NCBI GenBank assembly: GCA_011391455.1
Contig: JAABQN010000095.1
Coordinates: forward strand, 1-7,758
Source of the DNA: Nitrospiraceae bacterium
GTDB taxonomy: Bacteria; Nitrospirota; Nitrospiria; Nitrospirales; Nitrospiraceae
Reading direction: 5' to 3'
Length of the DNA stretch: 7,758 nucleotides
Shown here: positions 5,696 through 7,758 of the stretch, piece after piece
Layout of the letters: each line of letters starts with the position of its first letter
How positions within the stretch are numbered: position 1 is the first letter of the stretch
The notes under the pieces: model-generated
Seen by the model: the letters and a program-made list of their open reading frames with translations, nothing else
Told to the model about the DNA's origin: nothing
The model's database searches: none
Made by a program: the position numbers and the translations under genes

Positions 5696-7153
5696 CTAAC
5701 GTTTCACGGCTCCTGGGAGCGACTTTTTTAGCGTCCTACTAAGAGGTTGCTTAGCCGATGCAGGCGCCAAAGGCAGCATCACCGTAAAGGTCGAGCCTTC
5801 GCCGGCCTTGCTCTGGACCTCGATACGCCCGCGATGGGATTCGACAATCCAGGCGCAGATAGCCAATCCTAAGCCCGTGCCCTTCTTGGTATGGGCCCGC
5901 GCCTCATCGGTGCGATAGAACCGGTCAAAAATCCGAGTCTGATCCTCTTGCGCGATCCCAATACCGTGATCGGTTACGGACACCCGCGCGTGAGTCTGCT
6001 CGATCGTCAGCGCAATATCGACTGCGCCTCCGGGGCGAGAATATTTAACCGCGTTATCGAGAAGGTTCAAGAACAGTTCACGCAATCGCAGTTCATCTCC
6101 CGATACCACCGCCGGTGCAGTGGCTCGCAACACAACCTGGATGTCTCGTTCCTGCCCTAACAGCGAGGCCTGCCGGTGGAGATCCTCGACAAGCGTATCC
6201 AGTGGAACCGGCAGATGCTCCATCTTTACCTCACCCATGTCGGCCCGGGAGAGAAAAAGTAGCTCATCCACAATGCGCGTCATCCGGTCGATTTCTTCGA
6301 GATTGCTCTCCAGGACGACTTTGTAGTCGTCGGTTTCGCGAGGGCGCCGGAGCGCGAGTTCGGTTTCCCCTTTCATGACCGTCAACGGCGTGCGCAGTTC
6401 GTGCGAGGCATCGCTGCTGAACTGGCGGATCTGCCGAAAGGAGGTTTCAAGCCGGTCGATCATGGCATTGAACGTATTGGTCAGACGGCCGATTTCGTCG
6501 GCCGAGGCCGGAACCGTCAGTCGCTGTGTGAGATCGCCTCCGGCAATGCGTTGAGCGGCCAGCGTGATCGTATCGACCGGGCGAAGGGCTCGTCCGGCCA
6601 TGAACCAGCCTCCGGCAAGCGATACGGCCAGCGCGATGGGTATACTGACCAGCAGTACTAACAGGAGACGGTTCAGGGTCTCTTCGACGGAATCCATCGA
6701 GGTGCCGACCTGGATGATATAGAGCAGGTTGCCCCGATAGATAATGGGAACCGAAATGAGGCGTAACGCCGGTTCCTTGGGGTATTTTGCGAATTCGAGG
6801 AGCGAACGGCCTGAGTAGGCAACTTCCAGGGCCTGACGACTCAGGGGCATCTCCTGTTGTTTCACGTTCGGCGAACGAATAGTGATGGTGCCGGAAGGAC
6901 TGAATATCTGGAAAAACTTATCGATACGCGCCAGTTCGGGGAACTGCGACATGAGTTCGTCTTCGTCGATCAGAGGGAGGAACCCACGTTCTTCCAGCGA
7001 CCGAACGGCCGCCGCCGCGGTTTCTTCCAGCGATTCATCGACCGCATCGCGGAGACTTCGAGCCGTCACCAGGTACAGGATGGTTGAAAAGATGATGAGG
7101 ATGAGTGCGAGAGCTGTGCCGTACCAGAGAGTGAGCCTGACACGAAGCGGCAT
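5696..7153 (-). CDS. Sensor histidine kinase (HAMP, HisKA, HATPase)
   Basis: A 485-residue inner-membrane kinase of a two-component system. TM1 is about residues 8-30, and an extracytoplasmic sensor region covers about 31-162. TM2 is about 163-187, followed by a HAMP linker (about 188-240). The HisKA dimerisation domain has the phosphorylated H251 in SSDASHELRTPLTVMKGE. The ATP-binding domain shows the N box (NLLDNAVKYS, 363-372), G1 (DHGIGI, 395-400), F box (IFDRFYRTDE) and G2 (GTGLGLAI, 425-432). All catalytic motifs are intact. The layout resembles CusS-like and other EnvZ-class kinases, but the sensor region has no clear metal-binding cluster of His, Cys or Met, so the signal is unknown. 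The ATG overlaps the regulator's stop by one base (TGATG), which implies translational coupling and a shared transcript. Confidence 0.94.
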   Translation of the reverse strand: MPLRVRLTLWYGTALALILIIFSTILYLVTARSLRDAVDESLEETAAAAVRSLEERGFLPLIDEDELMSQFPELARIDKFFQIFSPSGTITIRSPNVKQQEMPLSRQALEVAYSGRSLLEFAKYPKEPALRLISVPIIYRGNLLYIIQVGTSMDSVEETLNRLLLVLLVSIPIALAVSLAGGWFMAGRALRPVDTITLAAQRIAGGDLTQRLTVPASADEIGRLTNTFNAMIDRLETSFRQIRQFSSDASHELRTPLTVMKGETELALRRPRETDDYKVVLESNLEEIDRMTRIVDELLFLSRADMGEVKMEHLPVPLDTLVEDLHRQASLLGQERDIQVVLRATAPAVVSGDELRLRELFLNLLDNAVKYSRPGGAVDIALTIEQTHARVSVTDHGIGIAQEDQTRIFDRFYRTDEARAHTKKGTGLGLAICAWIVESHRGRIEVQSKAGEGSTFTVMLPLAPASAKQPLSRTLKKSLPGAVKR

Positions 7154-7758
7154 CAGTCGACCTTCAGCATATATCCGCTTCCGCGAATCGTGTGAATCAG
7201 TTTCTTTGAGTGGCCCCGGTCGATCTTGTTGCGGAGATAGTTCACGTAGACATCGATGACATTCGTGAACGTATCAAAATCCTGGTTCCACACATGTTCT
7301 GAAATCATAGGACGGGTCAACACACGTCCCGTATGGCGCATCAGATATTCGAGCAGGGCATATTCCTTTAAGGTGAGGTCTATCCGCTGACCGCCTCTGG
7401 TCACTTCACGCGTGGCCGGGTTCAATGCCAGATCGTCGATCTGGAGCACGCCGGGGCTCTCTGTGGACCCGCGGCGGAGCAGCGCGCGAATGCGGGCCAG
7501 CAGCTCGTCGATGGCGAAGGGCTTGGTAAGGTAATCGTCGGCTCCTGCGTCAAGGCCCTTAACCCGCTGATCGACCTGCGATTGGGCGGTCAGAATAAGA
7601 ATGGGGGTTTGTATCTTGGCCTGGCGGACACCCTTGAGAATTTCCAGCCCGGACAATGACGGCAGCATCAAGTCGACGATCAGCAAGTCGTAGTTAGTGT
7701 GGAGCGCCATCTCAAGGCCCTTCGCACCGTCTTCACAGAGGTCAACGGCGTAGCTCTC
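7153..7758 (-). CDS. OmpR/PhoB-family response regulator (5' end outside window)
   Basis: The 3' 201 codons of a DNA-binding response regulator; the frame runs open through the window edge, so the N-terminus (about 23 residues, with the acidic pocket pair) is missing. The internal Met at 7710 is not the real start, because receiver-domain sequence (ESYAVDLCEDGAKGLE) precedes it. The phosphoacceptor is the Asp in LLIVDLMLPSLSG (codon 7672-7674). The switch Thr (LILTAQ) and the conserved Lys in DDYLTKPF follow. The C-terminal winged helix includes LTLKEYALLEYLMRH, the recognition region VIDVYVNYLRNKID and the end TIRGSGYML. It is similar to CusR-type and MprA-type regulators. It forms an operon with the downstream kinase and is presumably phosphorylated by it; the target genes are not identifiable here. 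Confidence 0.94.
   Translation of the reverse strand, partial: ESYAVDLCEDGAKGLEMALHTNYDLLIVDLMLPSLSGLEILKGVRQAKIQTPILILTAQSQVDQRVKGLDAGADDYLTKPFAIDELLARIRALLRRGSTESPGVLQIDDLALNPATREVTRGGQRIDLTLKEYALLEYLMRHTGRVLTRPMISEHVWNQDFDTFTNVIDVYVNYLRNKIDRGHSKKLIHTIRGSGYMLKVD

Noticed and set aside
5696..7758. Assignment of the two-component pair as CusSR (copper/silver sensing)
   Set aside because: Family-level similarity is clear, but the sensor region lacks an evident metal-ligand cluster and no metal efflux gene is in the window.

Overview
The window looks like a chromosomal piece of a bacterium with moderately high GC content. The proteins, and two kinds of palindromic intergenic repeats that I associate from memory with Nitrospira genomes, suggest the phylum Nitrospirota, probably genus Nitrospira. 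That assignment is inference, since no rRNA or other lineage marker is present. There is no tRNA, rRNA, CRISPR array or transposase gene.

Layout from left to right. (1) Positions 41-130 hold a palindrome built from 9-nt units, followed by a candidate extended -10 promoter and a GTG-started APC-family amino acid permease (249-1694, +). (2) A second palindrome of the same family (1710-1822) follows the permease. (3) A Pro/Ala-rich ORF of unknown function lies on the minus strand (1854 to about 2282) and appears to have lost its N-terminus where repeat sequence begins. (4) A composite hairpin region, 'A' (about 2341-2686), ends in a candidate promoter for rimO (2694-4073, +), the radical-SAM methylthiotransferase acting on ribosomal protein S12. 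(5) Element 'B' (4073-4415, with a tail to 4451) begins at the last base of the rimO stop codon. (6) purU (4570-5433, +), formyltetrahydrofolate deformylase, has an N-terminal ACT domain. (7) Element 'C' (5435-5650, with a tail to 5688) fills nearly the whole gap to the converging two-component operon. (8) That operon, on the minus strand, encodes an OmpR/PhoB-type response regulator (7153 to beyond 7758, cut by the window edge) and a HAMP/HisKA/HATPase sensor kinase (5696-7153), overlapping by one base (TGATG).

The protein-coding genes are ordinary, functionally unrelated housekeeping or sensory genes, and only the last two form an operon. The notable content is between genes. A, B and C belong to one family of structured repeats sharing a hairpin core. 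The core has compensating base changes between copies, a 2-nt 'GA' bulge, and loops of two kinds (GATAAA-type and T(G/C)AGAA-type). In B a 118-bp hairpin unit interrupts the apical loop of another unit and is flanked by an exact 8-bp direct repeat. In A a similar 124-bp stretch is nested in the loop of a reciprocal type. This suggests small non-autonomous elements that insert into each other's loops. The mobility is inference; the palindromes, direct repeats and compensating changes can be read directly.
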